Positions 27,909 to 37,296 of a stretch of DNA of 64,000 bases are shown here, one piece after another (positions within the stretch are counted from its first letter, which is position 1; each line of letters opens with the position of its first letter). The notes under the pieces are model-generated. The model did no database searches. It worked only from the letters and a program-made list of their open reading frames with translations, and was not told the DNA's origin. Made by a program: the position numbers and the translations under genes. Source of the DNA: UBA1361 sp041656375 (lineage in GTDB: Bacteria; Bacillota_I; Bacilli_A; RFN20; CAG-826); NCBI GenBank assembly GCA_964410505.1, contig CAYPGR010000005.1:1-64000 (forward strand). The letters run 5' to 3'.

Positions 27909-27916
<8 letters not shown>

Positions 27917-28559
27917 CACATTACATGTGACCTTTTTTGTCGGTCTTTTTCTTTTTATCATTACCCTTATTTTTCAATTGACGATGTATCGATATAAACA
28001 ACAACGGCCTTTTTCTTTTCAAAACGAATTACCGTTCGAATTAGTCCAAGGGGTCGATACTCGCTACTTACATTATCATTACATTTTGATCTTTATGGTC
28101 ACTCTCAGTCAAGTCATTTTTGCCTTTAATTATCTCCCAACATTAGTGGCTTGGTATGAGTTTTTATTAGTCGGCAGTTTAGCCTTGAGTGCCATCATGT
28201 TTTACTTACTATTTTTCATCAAAGTCTTTGAAGTTAAAAAACATATCCTCGTTGTTTTACTCCAAGCCTTAAGTGTGGTCACAAGTTTTATCGCTTTTGG
28301 CTTATTTGCCCAGTTTAGTATTTTTGGTAAACACAATCTTGTGTTTGCGATTGTATCTTATATCATTGCCCTTGTTGGCCTTTTCGTCTTATTTAATCCA
28401 CGCTTAAGGCGCTGGCCGATCATGGATAAAGTCTTACAACAAGATGGGACGGTTTTAATTTTACGACCCAAAGTATTCTTACTTGCTCTTTATGAATGGG
28501 GGTTTATTTTATTCCAATTTATCTTGTTTATTTTGATGTATATTCATCTCTACATTTAG
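27909..28559 (+). CDS. Six-helix membrane protein of unknown function
   Basis: The start is GTG 27909, seven bases after GAGGG, overlapping the end of rpe. The 216-residue protein has about six membrane helices (around residues 6-26, 51-75, 78-100, 110-135, 140-160 and 185-214) and few charged residues. I recognise no family. It occupies the place taken by thiN in Bacillus. A terminator follows. Confidence 0.7.
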
Positions 28560-28588
28560 TTGTTACTAAAGCGAATATCAATAAAAAA

Positions 28589-28609
28589 AACTCACTTTAT
28601 CAGTGAGTT
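28589..28609. terminator. Bidirectional terminator between the rpe operon and rpmB
   Basis: AACTCACT and AGTGAGTT form an eight-base-pair stem with a five-base loop. An A tract lies on the left and TATTTTTTG on the right, so it can serve both convergent transcripts. Confidence 0.85.
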
Positions 28610-28617
28610 ATTTTTTG

Positions 28618-28809
28618 TTATGCTTTGGCGGACTTATTTAGACTGCGATACGCTCTTGCGGACATACGGACGGTTTGGATTTTACCATCAACTTCAACTT
28701 GATAGTTTTGTAAGTTGACGCCCCAGCGCCGTCTAGTCGCGCGTAATGAGTGACTGCGTTTATTTCCACTTAAGGGTCCTTTGCCAGAGACTGGACAATA
28801 TCTTGCCAT
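28618..28809 (-). CDS. rpmB: 50S ribosomal protein L28
   Basis: The 63-residue basic protein begins MARYCPVSGKGPLSGN and has the LRATRRRWGVNLQ segment typical of L28. Only one cysteine is present, so the zinc-binding form is excluded. GGAGG lies about eight bases before the ATG. It is opposite in orientation to the preceding block but in its usual place after rpe/thiN. Confidence 0.96.
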   Translation of the reverse strand: MARYCPVSGKGPLSGNKRSHSLRATRRRWGVNLQNYQVEVDGKIQTVRMSARAYRSLNKSAKA

Positions 28810-29023
28810 GCTTTTTCCTCCCCATACAATAAATGCCTTGTAAGAATATCATTAATGTAATTAATTTGCAACAAAAAAATGATTATTATCGTGTCTAAAG
28901 ATTAAATTGATTTTTCATCTCGGTCATGAGTTGTCGATCGCTTCTTTATTATTCGTGTTTTTTAGAAGTGCATATATATTTTATGATCAGTTCACCGATG
29001 TTAGGATGAAAAGGGGTGTGTAC

Positions 29024-29377
29024 ATGAAAAAGAAAATAGCGCGTTATATTGTTGGATTCTTTTCACTAATGTTTGGTGTCTATTTATTTGTGACGGGTCT
29101 TATTAATAAGGAACCCGTTGGCAATAAAATTTTTGCAATCGTTATCATCTTATTGGGGATTTTGAACAGTATTGTTCTTAACCCGCGTTTAGCGCGATCG
29201 GTGATGTTCTTAAGTCTTATTATCTATGGGTTATTAATGGCTGTCTCGATCTATATCTTAACGCTTTCGCCAATGCTTGGCCGCATCATGATGTTAGGTG
29301 CGATCTTGCCTTTTGGCGGTTCATTGCTCTATTTTTTATCTAAAGATGATGGGATTAATCACGACGCAGGCAATTAG
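29024..29377 (+). CDS. Small four-helix membrane protein, unknown function
   Basis: A strong Shine-Dalgarno (AAGGGGTG) ends five bases before ATG 29024, which I take as the start; the frame stays open further upstream without another ribosome site. The 117-residue protein has about four hydrophobic helices (near residues 5-25, 33-52, 58-78 and 83-101) and a short charged tail. No family recognised. Its end overlaps the convergent gene at 29374-29820. Confidence 0.6.
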   Translation: MKKKIARYIVGFFSLMFGVYLFVTGLINKEPVGNKIFAIVIILLGILNSIVLNPRLARSVMFLSLIIYGLLMAVSIYILTLSPMLGRIMMLGAILPFGGSLLYFLSKDDGINHDAGN

Positions 29378-29820
29378 AGTTTTAATTTCGGATAAGCCTT
29401 AAGGAGTTCACTTTTGGTGAGCGTCACTGGAACGCGCTTTTTAAGTTCACTATAAATAATGCGTTTAGGGTCATGAGCGAGGTAGCGTTCATCCCCTTTT
29501 CTTGTCACAAAACGCAGACTCAGTTTTTTATCAGAATACGCTTCATCAATATACACAATATCTTTAAAAGGGTAGATGAGTCGCGTGCCCCCTTTGGTAT
29601 GGATTAATTCATGTTTATTAAGTTCATAGTAACTGCTTTTATAGCCGTAAATTAAGTAAAATATGGTGAGAACTGTCCAACCGCCACTAATTAAATAGTG
29701 GGTTAAAGTCGGCGGAAAGGTTACGCCGACGATTAAATAAAAGACAATTAAAACAATCAAATATACGGGGACATAAATGGCCAATAAGGCCTTAAAACTT
29801 GGATAAATACGTGTTTTCAT
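29374..29820 (-). CDS. Two-helix membrane protein with a PH-like C-terminal domain
   Basis: The 148-residue protein has two membrane helices at about residues 10-32 and 42-60, followed by a soluble domain with the pattern of bacterial PH-type domains (YYELNKHELIHTKGG, then IYPFKDIVYIDEAYS). This fold assignment is an inference from pattern only. Its ATG overlaps the stop of the DUF5677-like gene upstream by four bases (ATGA), so the two are translated together. Confidence 0.6.
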   Translation of the reverse strand: MKTRIYPSFKALLAIYVPVYLIVLIVFYLIVGVTFPPTLTHYLISGGWTVLTIFYLIYGYKSSYYELNKHELIHTKGGTRLIYPFKDIVYIDEAYSDKKLSLRFVTRKGDERYLAHDPKRIIYSELKKRVPVTLTKSELLKAYPKLKL

Positions 29821-30887
29821 GTGTTTTTAATCTTGAGGCTGAAATGATTAAAGCGACCACTATAATTGCGGACTTCAGCGCGAATTCCTTCTTCTAATTT
29901 TTTGGCATCTTCTAGGTCGTTGGTGAACAAGTGACTAAGAGGAATTCTTACTAACTCATAGAGTTTAAAATAAAGGGTAAGAAGATATTTATTAAAATCC
30001 ACTTCAAGCGATAAGTCGCCGGGTCGAATCAGGTACTCATGGACAAAGATGCTCGCAAAACTGTAATGGGCATGAAGGTCATTGAGCTTAGCAATTTCAA
30101 GAAGGGTTGCCATCGAGTAATCACGCGTTTTAATAAGTTCACCGGCCCAGCCAAAGCGTTCAGCGATAAAAGGGGCAACGTTTTTAATGCCAAGATGGGT
30201 TTTGGTCTCCATTGATTTTGCATCAAGTCCACCGGGCGGTGTCTTGATGATTTTTAGGCGCATGAGTGCGAGTTTTCGCCGTTCATCAAAACGTCCGATT
30301 AGCTGAGGGTTTTCGATGAGGATTAAAAGTGTGGTAGTGGTTTCTAAAAGTGACCGCCAAATGATAAAGGTATCATTTAAATATTCATGCTCAAGAAGCA
30401 TGACCCCAGAAATGAGTTCTTCAAAGAAACGTTCAAAAAGGTCAAAAATCGTTTTTTCTTTTTCATTAATCATTTTGCGGTCAATTTTCATGAATTTTTG
30501 ATAACGACGGTCGATTAGATTTTGAAATTCGAGAATACTAGGATCGATGAATGAATCTCTTGTAAAGGTGTGATTGGGATTTCTTTTGGCTTCTTCGGCC
30601 TTAATCGTATCTTTAATGAGTTTTTCAATGTACTGTGGATTTTTAAAATAATTCTTTTGAAAATCAATACTTTGGTTAAGAATTTTATGGTTATGGCGCA
30701 GAATAATATTGGTTGCAAATTCTTCAAATGATTTAGCGTCATTTTTAAAGATTTTTCGGTAGTTAGGATAGGCGAGTTTAATGGCTTCTCGGAAATAATT
30801 AATTTTCTCTACTGAGTTTTCAGAAACTTGCTTATTATCTTTTAAAAGGCCATCCACAAAATTTCGTGATAGTTCAAGATTTTTCAT
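29817..30887 (-). CDS. DUF5677-like helical protein, divergent from jetABC
   Basis: The 356-residue protein is helical and basic. Its middle has the segment LEHEYLNDTFIIWRSLLETT with the WRSLxE motif, followed by LILIENPQLI, and near the C-terminus LHAHYSFASIFVHEYLIR. These match, in the same order, the DUF5677-like protein at 13063-14139. GGAGG precedes the ATG. It is divergent from the jetABC operon with a 115-base shared upstream region, and is co-translated with the PH-like membrane protein. Function unknown; such proteins are often found near defence or stress genes, but I cannot verify that here. Confidence 0.68.
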   Translation of the reverse strand: MKNLELSRNFVDGLLKDNKQVSENSVEKINYFREAIKLAYPNYRKIFKNDAKSFEEFATNIILRHNHKILNQSIDFQKNYFKNPQYIEKLIKDTIKAEEAKRNPNHTFTRDSFIDPSILEFQNLIDRRYQKFMKIDRKMINEKEKTIFDLFERFFEELISGVMLLEHEYLNDTFIIWRSLLETTTTLLILIENPQLIGRFDERRKLALMRLKIIKTPPGGLDAKSMETKTHLGIKNVAPFIAERFGWAGELIKTRDYSMATLLEIAKLNDLHAHYSFASIFVHEYLIRPGDLSLEVDFNKYLLTLYFKLYELVRIPLSHLFTNDLEDAKKLEEGIRAEVRNYSGRFNHFSLKIKNT

Positions 30888-30963
30888 TTATATCCTCCAT
30901 TTTGTTTGATTCGATAAATCTCTTTTATTATACTAGTTTTTATAGCACTTGGGGCCTTTTATA

Positions 30964-30972
30964 TGGTAATAT
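30964..30972 (+). promoter_or_regulatory. Extended -10 promoter of the jet operon
   Basis: TGG-TAATAT is followed seven bases later by an ATG that opens a small upstream frame (30980-31006). The jetA Shine-Dalgarno AAAGGAG lies inside that frame. Confidence 0.45.
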
Positions 30973-30979
30973 AAAGCAT

Positions 30980-31006
30980 ATGTACAAAGGAGATAATTTG
31001 TTTTGA
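30980..31006 (+). CDS. Possible leaderless upstream ORF of eight codons
   Basis: ATG at the leaderless position opens MYKGDNLF and stops at TGA, which overlaps the jetA start as TTGA. It may only reflect a short leader with a chance ATG, but ezrA shows the same layout. Confidence 0.3.
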   Translation: MYKGDNLF

Positions 31007-32421
31007 GCCTCTTTACGATATTACCTCATAACTTTTTTTCTATCCTCGCTAGTAAAAACAAAGATATTTACGCAGAGGCTTTACTTTTGCTCCACCGTTC
31101 AGTTGAAGATAATGATCTTTTAATTAAGAAAACCGAGTTTACCCGTAATCTTAAAGATCGTTTAAACGAACTCTCACTCGTTGTTGATATGAGTGCGGAA
31201 GAAGAAGCAAATGATGATGAAGAACCACTTAATCACGCCGATAAAGCAAGTTTTATTGTGCGACGCTTGGAAGAATGTGGATGGATTGATGTTGAAGTGA
31301 ATCCCGAAAACTTTGAAGAGTATCTTGCGCTCCCAAGTTATAGTATTAGCATGCTTTCACTGCTCAATAATTTAGTGAAGGAAAGTAATGCGGAATACAT
31401 TAGCCTCGTCCATGCGACGTATAGCGAACTGAAGATGGAAGACGAGATTAGAGATGAGTTTATGTATGCAACGCTCGTCCGCGCCTATGAAAATACGAAG
31501 GCTTTGAACGTTGAACTCATTACCTTAGCCCATAGTATTCGTATTTTTCAAAATCGCCTTGGCAAAGTCTTTAGCACGAACAATATCTTAAGTGATTATT
31601 TTGACTTATATAAGACAAGAGTCAGTGACCGCTACTATCACCCTTTAAAAACCTTTGATAGTGTGGCAAAGTTTAAACGTCCGATTCTTCATATTTTACA
31701 AAAGTGGCTCTATGACGATGAGATACGGGCGCAACTTGTTGGCCAATCATTGATGTGGAGCCGAAACAAGGATGCAAAAACAGCAGAAGCGGATATTATT
31801 AACAAAATTAACTTTATTAGTGATATGTATGAGAAAGTTAATGATACCATCGCGCAAATTGACCAAAAGCATCATGAATATACGAAGGCGAGTGCGAGTA
31901 AGATTTTATATTTAAATAATGCCGATAAAACAATCAAAGGGCACCTGGATTTTATCTTTAAAACGTATGCCGAAACGCTCAGTAATGGCGCAAGTGTCAG
32001 TCCCATCTTAAATGGCCTTTCTGAATCTATCTCCTTTACCAAGTACGGCTATGTCAACCCATCATCGTTAACGCTCCCCATTATTCGGGAGTTAAGAAGC
32101 GATTCGTTACCGCTATCACTTACTGACTTTGATGATATGCGGGACGCCTTAATGGAACACTTTTTAGAACAAACGAGCAGTCAATTTAGTAATGAAGCAA
32201 TTTTTGACTTCATGGACCTTGCGTTTGGTGACGAAAGTGAACTCCATATTAAAGATATTCCGCTTCCGACATTTGATGCCTTTTTATTACTAATCCTAGC
32301 GACGATTAAAACTAATGATGAGCAATGTTTTTATATAATTGAGACAGATCCCGGAAAAGTGAGTAGCCACGGTTATCGGTTACCGAACATGCGGTTTGTT
32401 AGAAAGGAATTAACACTTTAA
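31003..32421 (+). CDS. jetA: JetA-type SMC-complex subunit (MksF/EptA-like)
   Basis: The 472-residue protein opens with LFTILPHNFFSILASKNKDIYAEALLLL, the hallmark of the JetA (DUF5716) family, a kleisin of Wadjet/MksBEF complexes. It should bridge the heads and necks of the JetC dimer. The start is TTG at 31003, nine bases after AAAGGAG; no ATG fits. The acidic stretch near residue 65 (SAEEEANDDEE) marks a linker. It is the first gene of jetA-jetB-jetC, joined to jetB by a TAATG overlap. Confidence 0.88.
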   Translation: MSLFTILPHNFFSILASKNKDIYAEALLLLHRSVEDNDLLIKKTEFTRNLKDRLNELSLVVDMSAEEEANDDEEPLNHADKASFIVRRLEECGWIDVEVNPENFEEYLALPSYSISMLSLLNNLVKESNAEYISLVHATYSELKMEDEIRDEFMYATLVRAYENTKALNVELITLAHSIRIFQNRLGKVFSTNNILSDYFDLYKTRVSDRYYHPLKTFDSVAKFKRPILHILQKWLYDDEIRAQLVGQSLMWSRNKDAKTAEADIINKINFISDMYEKVNDTIAQIDQKHHEYTKASASKILYLNNADKTIKGHLDFIFKTYAETLSNGASVSPILNGLSESISFTKYGYVNPSSLTLPIIRELRSDSLPLSLTDFDDMRDALMEHFLEQTSSQFSNEAIFDFMDLAFGDESELHIKDIPLPTFDAFLLLILATIKTNDEQCFYIIETDPGKVSSHGYRLPNMRFVRKELTL

Positions 32422-33059
32422 TGTTTGAAGAAGCATTTTTACGGCTCACACGAGCTGATCAGGAGGCCTTTGGACGGGCCATAAACCAACTCCTTTTGAC
32501 GAGTTTTATCGTCCGTGATGATTTTGACCGTCGTGAAAAAACGATTAAAATTAATCCCACTTACCGCTTTATTGAACGTCATTTTGACCTCATTAATGAT
32601 TATTTATCGTTTAGTGGCTGGCATGTCGACAAGGATCTAATTAAAGGGGTCTTCAGTTTAGTCAATGAATTTGACCAAAACCGCCTCCGCTTTGATCGTG
32701 AAGTAAGCCTTGTTCTTTTTGTTCTTCGTCTCATTTATGAAGAAGAGAAAAAAGAAGGGGGGCATGTCGGCGATTCGATTTATTTAACGACCCCATTAGT
32801 CATGAAAGTCATGCATGATCGGGGTATTGGGTTCCCGAATAAACGGTTAACCGGCCGGTTAGTGGGCCGTGCATTACGTGACATCTCTCAACATAATATT
32901 ATCGCGAAAGTAAGTGGCTCTTATGAAGAAGGCAATGTGAGCTTTTACTTATTACCATCGATTACCTTCGCGGTTGATAATGAAAAAATCGTCGCTATTA
33001 GTCAGGCACTTGAAAAACTGGCCCTTCGTGATGGGGGAGAAGAAGGGGGCGAGTTATGA
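32421..33059 (+). CDS. jetB: JetB-type SMC-complex subunit (MksE-like)
   Basis: The 212-residue protein has the DUF4194 pattern of JetB: N-terminal winged-helix part with INQLLLTSFIVRDDF, a central DREVSLVLFVLRLIYEEE segment and a second winged-helix part (TGRLVGRALRDISQHNI). JetB, like the KITE proteins of other SMC complexes, binds the kleisin JetA. The gene overlaps jetA by one base and jetC by four, which implies coupled translation at fixed ratios. Confidence 0.88.
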   Translation: MFEEAFLRLTRADQEAFGRAINQLLLTSFIVRDDFDRREKTIKINPTYRFIERHFDLINDYLSFSGWHVDKDLIKGVFSLVNEFDQNRLRFDREVSLVLFVLRLIYEEEKKEGGHVGDSIYLTTPLVMKVMHDRGIGFPNKRLTGRLVGRALRDISQHNIIAKVSGSYEEGNVSFYLLPSITFAVDNEKIVAISQALEKLALRDGGEEGGEL

Positions 33060-36000
33060 AACTATTAAAAACCATTAAAATTATTAATTGGCATTATTTC
33101 TGGAATCAAACAATGAACATCGAGCAAATCGTGTTCTTGACCGGGGTCAACGCTAGTGGTAAATCAACGCTTATTGACGCTCTCCAAGTCGTCCTTCTTG
33201 GTGATACATCTGGACGGCACTTCAATAAAGCAGCAGCCGAGAAGAGCAACCGAACCCTAAAAGGATATTTACGAGGTGAACTTGGGGATACCCTTGAAGG
33301 CGGGTTTAATTATTTAAGAAATGGACGCTTTAGTTCTTATATCGTGCTTGAATTCTTTGATGATGTAAAAGAAGAATATTTTAATCTAGGCATTGTCTTT
33401 GATGTGTATGATGATGGCAGTGAGGAACATCGTTACTTCTATCTTGGGGCCAAGATGCCTGAGCATGAATTTATTCAAGACAATATCCCGATGGACTACA
33501 AGTCCCTTAATAAACATTTCCAAACCGACTACCCCAATCGCTTTAAATTCTTTGATTCTAATCGGCAATATCAGGACTACCTAAAAAAGGTTTTGGGAAA
33601 TTTAAAAGATAAGTATTTCAGTTTACTTAAAAAGGCCGTTAGTTTCTCACCGATTACGGATATTACGACCTTCATTACTGAATATGTCACCGAATCCCAA
33701 AAAAACATTGAAATTGGACCGATGCAAGAAAACATCTTGCAATATAAAAAACTCGAAGATGAAGCGGCTTTAATGCGCTTTAAAGTCGAACGTTTACAAG
33801 AAATCAACAAAAACTATCTTGTATATTTAGAACACAAAGAAAATCAAACGTTAAGTGAGTATGTCCTCGAAAAATCAACGCTCCAAAATGATTTAAATCG
33901 GCTGGAAGCCTTTAATAAACAATATCTTGGCTACACAAAACGGCTCAGTGATATTGAAAGTGAACTCGCTGATCTTGATGTGAACCTTGCTGAACTTAAT
34001 AAACGGAAAGTAAAACTGATTCAAGATAGTTCTTCAAATGATACTTATCGAATTACCGATGAGATCAATGAACATAAGAAGACCGCGGAAGAAAAGATTA
34101 AAGCACTCAATCTTTTAAATATGCAATTACGCAGTGATCTTGAAACATACGTCATGACCTTTAATAAACTTGCCGGTGAGATCATTACGAATTTGACTGG
34201 TGCCGATACCAAACAACTTAAAAAAGATGGGTTGTTTGCTCTTGACGCGCTCTTAGATAGTGCGGCTCAAATTAGCAAAGATAATGACCAAATTAGTCAA
34301 ATTCTTGCAAAGGATATGAACGCCCTAAGTGAAGAAGTGCTTTCCAAATGGCGGACCTCACAAGCTAAATTTAAACAAAATCTTGCGGCTTTTACCGTTA
34401 ATCTTGGCCGGTTGATTACTGAATATGAAGAAAATGAAGCTCTCTTGAAACAACAAGAGCTCGATCTTCGAAGTGGTGGAAAACCGTATGAATATAGTCT
34501 CGTCCAAATTCGTAATGAATTACAAAATAAATTAAGTCAAAAGCACGGGATCAAGATTGAAGTCTCCATTCTTGCGGATTTAATTGATATTAAGACGCCA
34601 AAATGGACGAATGCCATCGAAGGTTATCTTGGGGCGCAACGCTTTCATCTCCTCGTTGAAGGCCGCTATTTCCTTGAAGCCTATGACATTTTAAAAGGGC
34701 TTTTGCAAACCTATAACTTCTATGGCACAAACTTAGTGGATATTGATCAAATTATTGAACGCCGCTTCAGCGCGATGAATAATTCACTGGCCGAAGAAAT
34801 CATTACCGATCATCTCGGGGCTCGGGCCTATATTGACTTTTTGATTGGCCGTCTCCAAAAATGTCAGACGATTCAAGAGGCACGTAACAGTGGTAACGGG
34901 ATTACCCCCGAAACGGATTTATATCGTAATTTTACATTTGGCCGCATTAATCCGCGCCTTTATAGCCAAAAATATATTGGTCGCCAAATCGAAGAAGCAG
35001 AAATCAATGCCAAACGGGCCGAACTTGTCGCCCATGCGCATGCGTTACGTGCTTATCAAGAACTGCACAGGAAGCTAATGGTCGGGAATGACACTGAAAT
35101 CGTTAATACCAATGAAATTAGCGCTCTTAATTCGCAAGTCAAGCGTCTCCAAGAATTACCTGGCCTTCATGAAAGCATCCGTTTTTATAATGAAGAATTA
35201 GGACGTCATGATTTAACCCTGATTGAAGGCATCCATCGCCGGATTAGTCTCGTTGAAAGCGATATCAAAGGGATTGAAGAACAAAAAACGAATCTGGCTG
35301 AAGAACGTGGCACGATTACGACAAATATGAATCTTCTCAAAAATGAAAAGATTCCTGAAACCAAACAAATTATTCATGAACGGCAAACTAAGCTCGACGA
35401 ACAATATGATGCATTCTTTGTGAGTGAAAAAGCGGAACCATTCTTCCAAAAATTAATCGATGAGGGGAAAACGCCACTAGAAATTAATGGTGAATTTCGC
35501 AATCTTTATTCAACGGCCCTCTATTTAGCAAATAGTGTCTTTAATCAAGTCAAAAAACTTCGTAAGGAATATGTCGTTGATTATCGTTTAAGTTATGACA
35601 CAGAAACGACGCATAATGATATTTATGTCGGTGAATTAAACGACCTCCAAGAAGTGAAGCTACCCGAATATGAAACGAAAATTAATGACGCATATCAAAA
35701 AGCAGTCAAACAATTTAAAGATGACTTTATCTCCAAGTTACGTAGCGCGATTGAAACCGTTGAAGATCAAATTGCTGAACTTAATATTGCCTTAAGTACC
35801 TCTACGTTTGGTGAAGATTCCTATCAATTTACCGTTCGACCAAGCACCATTTATCGACCTTATTACGACATGATCAAAGACGATCTACTCCTTAAAGTAA
35901 CTGATGATGATAGTGAATTCTTTTCAAAATACGCCGATGTGATGAAAGATCTCTTTGGGCAAATTGTCTTAGCCGGTGATGGTGATAAAAATGCCTCGGT

Positions 36001-36430
36001 CTTAGAAAATGTTGAAAAATTCACCGATTACCGTAACTATCTTGATTTTGACCTGATTGTCAAAGATAAAGCGGGTAACGAACAACGCCTTTCGCGCATG
36101 CTGATGAAAAAATCAGGGGGCGAAACGCAAACCCCTTTCTATATTAGTGTATTAGCAAGCTTTGCCTATCTCTATCGGGTAAATGAACCTGGAGAACTAA
36201 GTAACAGCGCCCGCCTTATTATCTTTGATGAAGCCTTTTCGAAGATGGATAGTGGACGGATTAAAGAAGCGGTCCGCCTCTTACGCCGTTTCGGCTTGCA
36301 AGCCATTATTAGCGCCCCCAGTGATAAAGTCGGGGATATCAGTCCATTAGTTGATGAAACCCTGGTTGTCTTACGCGGTAAAAATTACTCACAAGTGCAA
36401 CTATTTGCACGGGAAGATGATTTAACCTAG
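33056..36430 (+). CDS. jetC: JetC-type SMC ATPase (MksB-like)
   Basis: The 1,124-residue protein has an N-terminal Walker A (GVNASGKSTLIDALQ, about residues 28-42), long coiled coils (about 240-360 and 700-780) around a hinge region, and C-terminal ABC signature KKSGGETQ, Walker B RLIIFDEAFSKMD and the JetC-type end RFGLQAIISAPSDKVGDISP. All ATPase motifs look intact. In Wadjet the complex extrudes circular plasmid loops and JetD cuts them; in MksBEF the complex compacts the chromosome. No jetD follows: the next gene encodes a membrane protein and then come glycogen genes. Confidence 0.92.
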   Translation: MKLLKTIKIINWHYFWNQTMNIEQIVFLTGVNASGKSTLIDALQVVLLGDTSGRHFNKAAAEKSNRTLKGYLRGELGDTLEGGFNYLRNGRFSSYIVLEFFDDVKEEYFNLGIVFDVYDDGSEEHRYFYLGAKMPEHEFIQDNIPMDYKSLNKHFQTDYPNRFKFFDSNRQYQDYLKKVLGNLKDKYFSLLKKAVSFSPITDITTFITEYVTESQKNIEIGPMQENILQYKKLEDEAALMRFKVERLQEINKNYLVYLEHKENQTLSEYVLEKSTLQNDLNRLEAFNKQYLGYTKRLSDIESELADLDVNLAELNKRKVKLIQDSSSNDTYRITDEINEHKKTAEEKIKALNLLNMQLRSDLETYVMTFNKLAGEIITNLTGADTKQLKKDGLFALDALLDSAAQISKDNDQISQILAKDMNALSEEVLSKWRTSQAKFKQNLAAFTVNLGRLITEYEENEALLKQQELDLRSGGKPYEYSLVQIRNELQNKLSQKHGIKIEVSILADLIDIKTPKWTNAIEGYLGAQRFHLLVEGRYFLEAYDILKGLLQTYNFYGTNLVDIDQIIERRFSAMNNSLAEEIITDHLGARAYIDFLIGRLQKCQTIQEARNSGNGITPETDLYRNFTFGRINPRLYSQKYIGRQIEEAEINAKRAELVAHAHALRAYQELHRKLMVGNDTEIVNTNEISALNSQVKRLQELPGLHESIRFYNEELGRHDLTLIEGIHRRISLVESDIKGIEEQKTNLAEERGTITTNMNLLKNEKIPETKQIIHERQTKLDEQYDAFFVSEKAEPFFQKLIDEGKTPLEINGEFRNLYSTALYLANSVFNQVKKLRKEYVVDYRLSYDTETTHNDIYVGELNDLQEVKLPEYETKINDAYQKAVKQFKDDFISKLRSAIETVEDQIAELNIALSTSTFGEDSYQFTVRPSTIYRPYYDMIKDDLLLKVTDDDSEFFSKYADVMKDLFGQIVLAGDGDKNASVLENVEKFTDYRNYLDFDLIVKDKAGNEQRLSRMLMKKSGGETQTPFYISVLASFAYLYRVNEPGELSNSARLIIFDEAFSKMDSGRIKEAVRLLRRFGLQAIISAPSDKVGDISPLVDETLVVLRGKNYSQVQLFAREDDLT

Positions 36431-36440
36431 AAAGGTCATT

Positions 36441-37295
36441 ATGGATCTCGCATTTGCAAAAGCAATTAAAGAAGAACATGATAATCTCCGAGCGCATTAT
36501 TATAGTGAACTCGGCTTTGCCCTCGGTTTATTTTTTGCAATTCTCGTCCTCATTGCTTATTTAGGAACCTTTGGTGGCCTTAATCTACTCGCCCCGTTTT
36601 GGGTCATCTTGATATGGGGTGGTGTGATCCTCATTTATACCTTAATCTTAATTTTGGTTATGCCCTATCGCTTTCGGATGTTTCAAAAACTACTCGTGTT
36701 ACGCTTTTTTGAAGAAGGGCGTAAACATAAACTTGAACTTATTCCGAATCCGCAAGGGGGTCAAAATTTTGATTATCCGCTGCTTTTAAAAGATGCAGGG
36801 ATGCTTGATCAGTTCCGGATTAGTGTTTTTTCGCGCTATGAATATAAGAAGCGGTTGGTGCATGTGCTTTTTGACAAAGAAACATCCAGTCCATATGCCA
36901 TTATTCATATTCCCAATAAGTTATCACCATACTATTTACAAATTAATAATGGTAATTTCGCCCCGCCCCAAACGTATAAAGAAAATCCGATAGATAAAGT
37001 CGCCTTTGTCTCACGTTATAAACTGAATTACTATGCGACAAGCGGACCAACCAATGTTAAAATATATTTAAGAAAAGAGTTAGAATCACGCTTTGTCGCG
37101 ATGCTTGAACGCCATCAAGGGACGTATCAACTGATCGCAACCTATACGGATAATTTTTTACTTCTCGCCCATTATGACGGGAGTCGACCACTGAAACTAG
37201 GAAAAGTTTATCCGCTTGATTACTACAACGATCGGTTGAAACATTTATTACTCATTCAAGATTTTATGAATATCATGTTAGAGGAAGGAAAATAA
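36441..37295 (+). CDS. Two-helix membrane protein downstream of jetC, unknown function
   Basis: The 284-residue protein has a short charged N-terminus, two membrane helices at about residues 26-46 and 52-75, and a soluble C-terminal domain of ~200 residues. The architecture recalls DUF3137-type proteins, but I do not claim that family. It lacks any Toprim or DUF2220-like motif, so it is not JetD. It begins 10 bases after jetC (AAAGGTCATT as ribosome site) and ends one base before glgC, so it could belong to either neighbour. Confidence 0.7.
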   Translation: MDLAFAKAIKEEHDNLRAHYYSELGFALGLFFAILVLIAYLGTFGGLNLLAPFWVILIWGGVILIYTLILILVMPYRFRMFQKLLVLRFFEEGRKHKLELIPNPQGGQNFDYPLLLKDAGMLDQFRISVFSRYEYKKRLVHVLFDKETSSPYAIIHIPNKLSPYYLQINNGNFAPPQTYKENPIDKVAFVSRYKLNYYATSGPTNVKIYLRKELESRFVAMLERHQGTYQLIATYTDNFLLLAHYDGSRPLKLGKVYPLDYYNDRLKHLLLIQDFMNIMLEEGK

Positions 37296-37296
37296 T

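Noticed and set aside
36441..37295. JetD, as expected after jetC
   Set aside because: The protein has two membrane helices and no Toprim or DUF2220-like motif, and is shorter than JetD.
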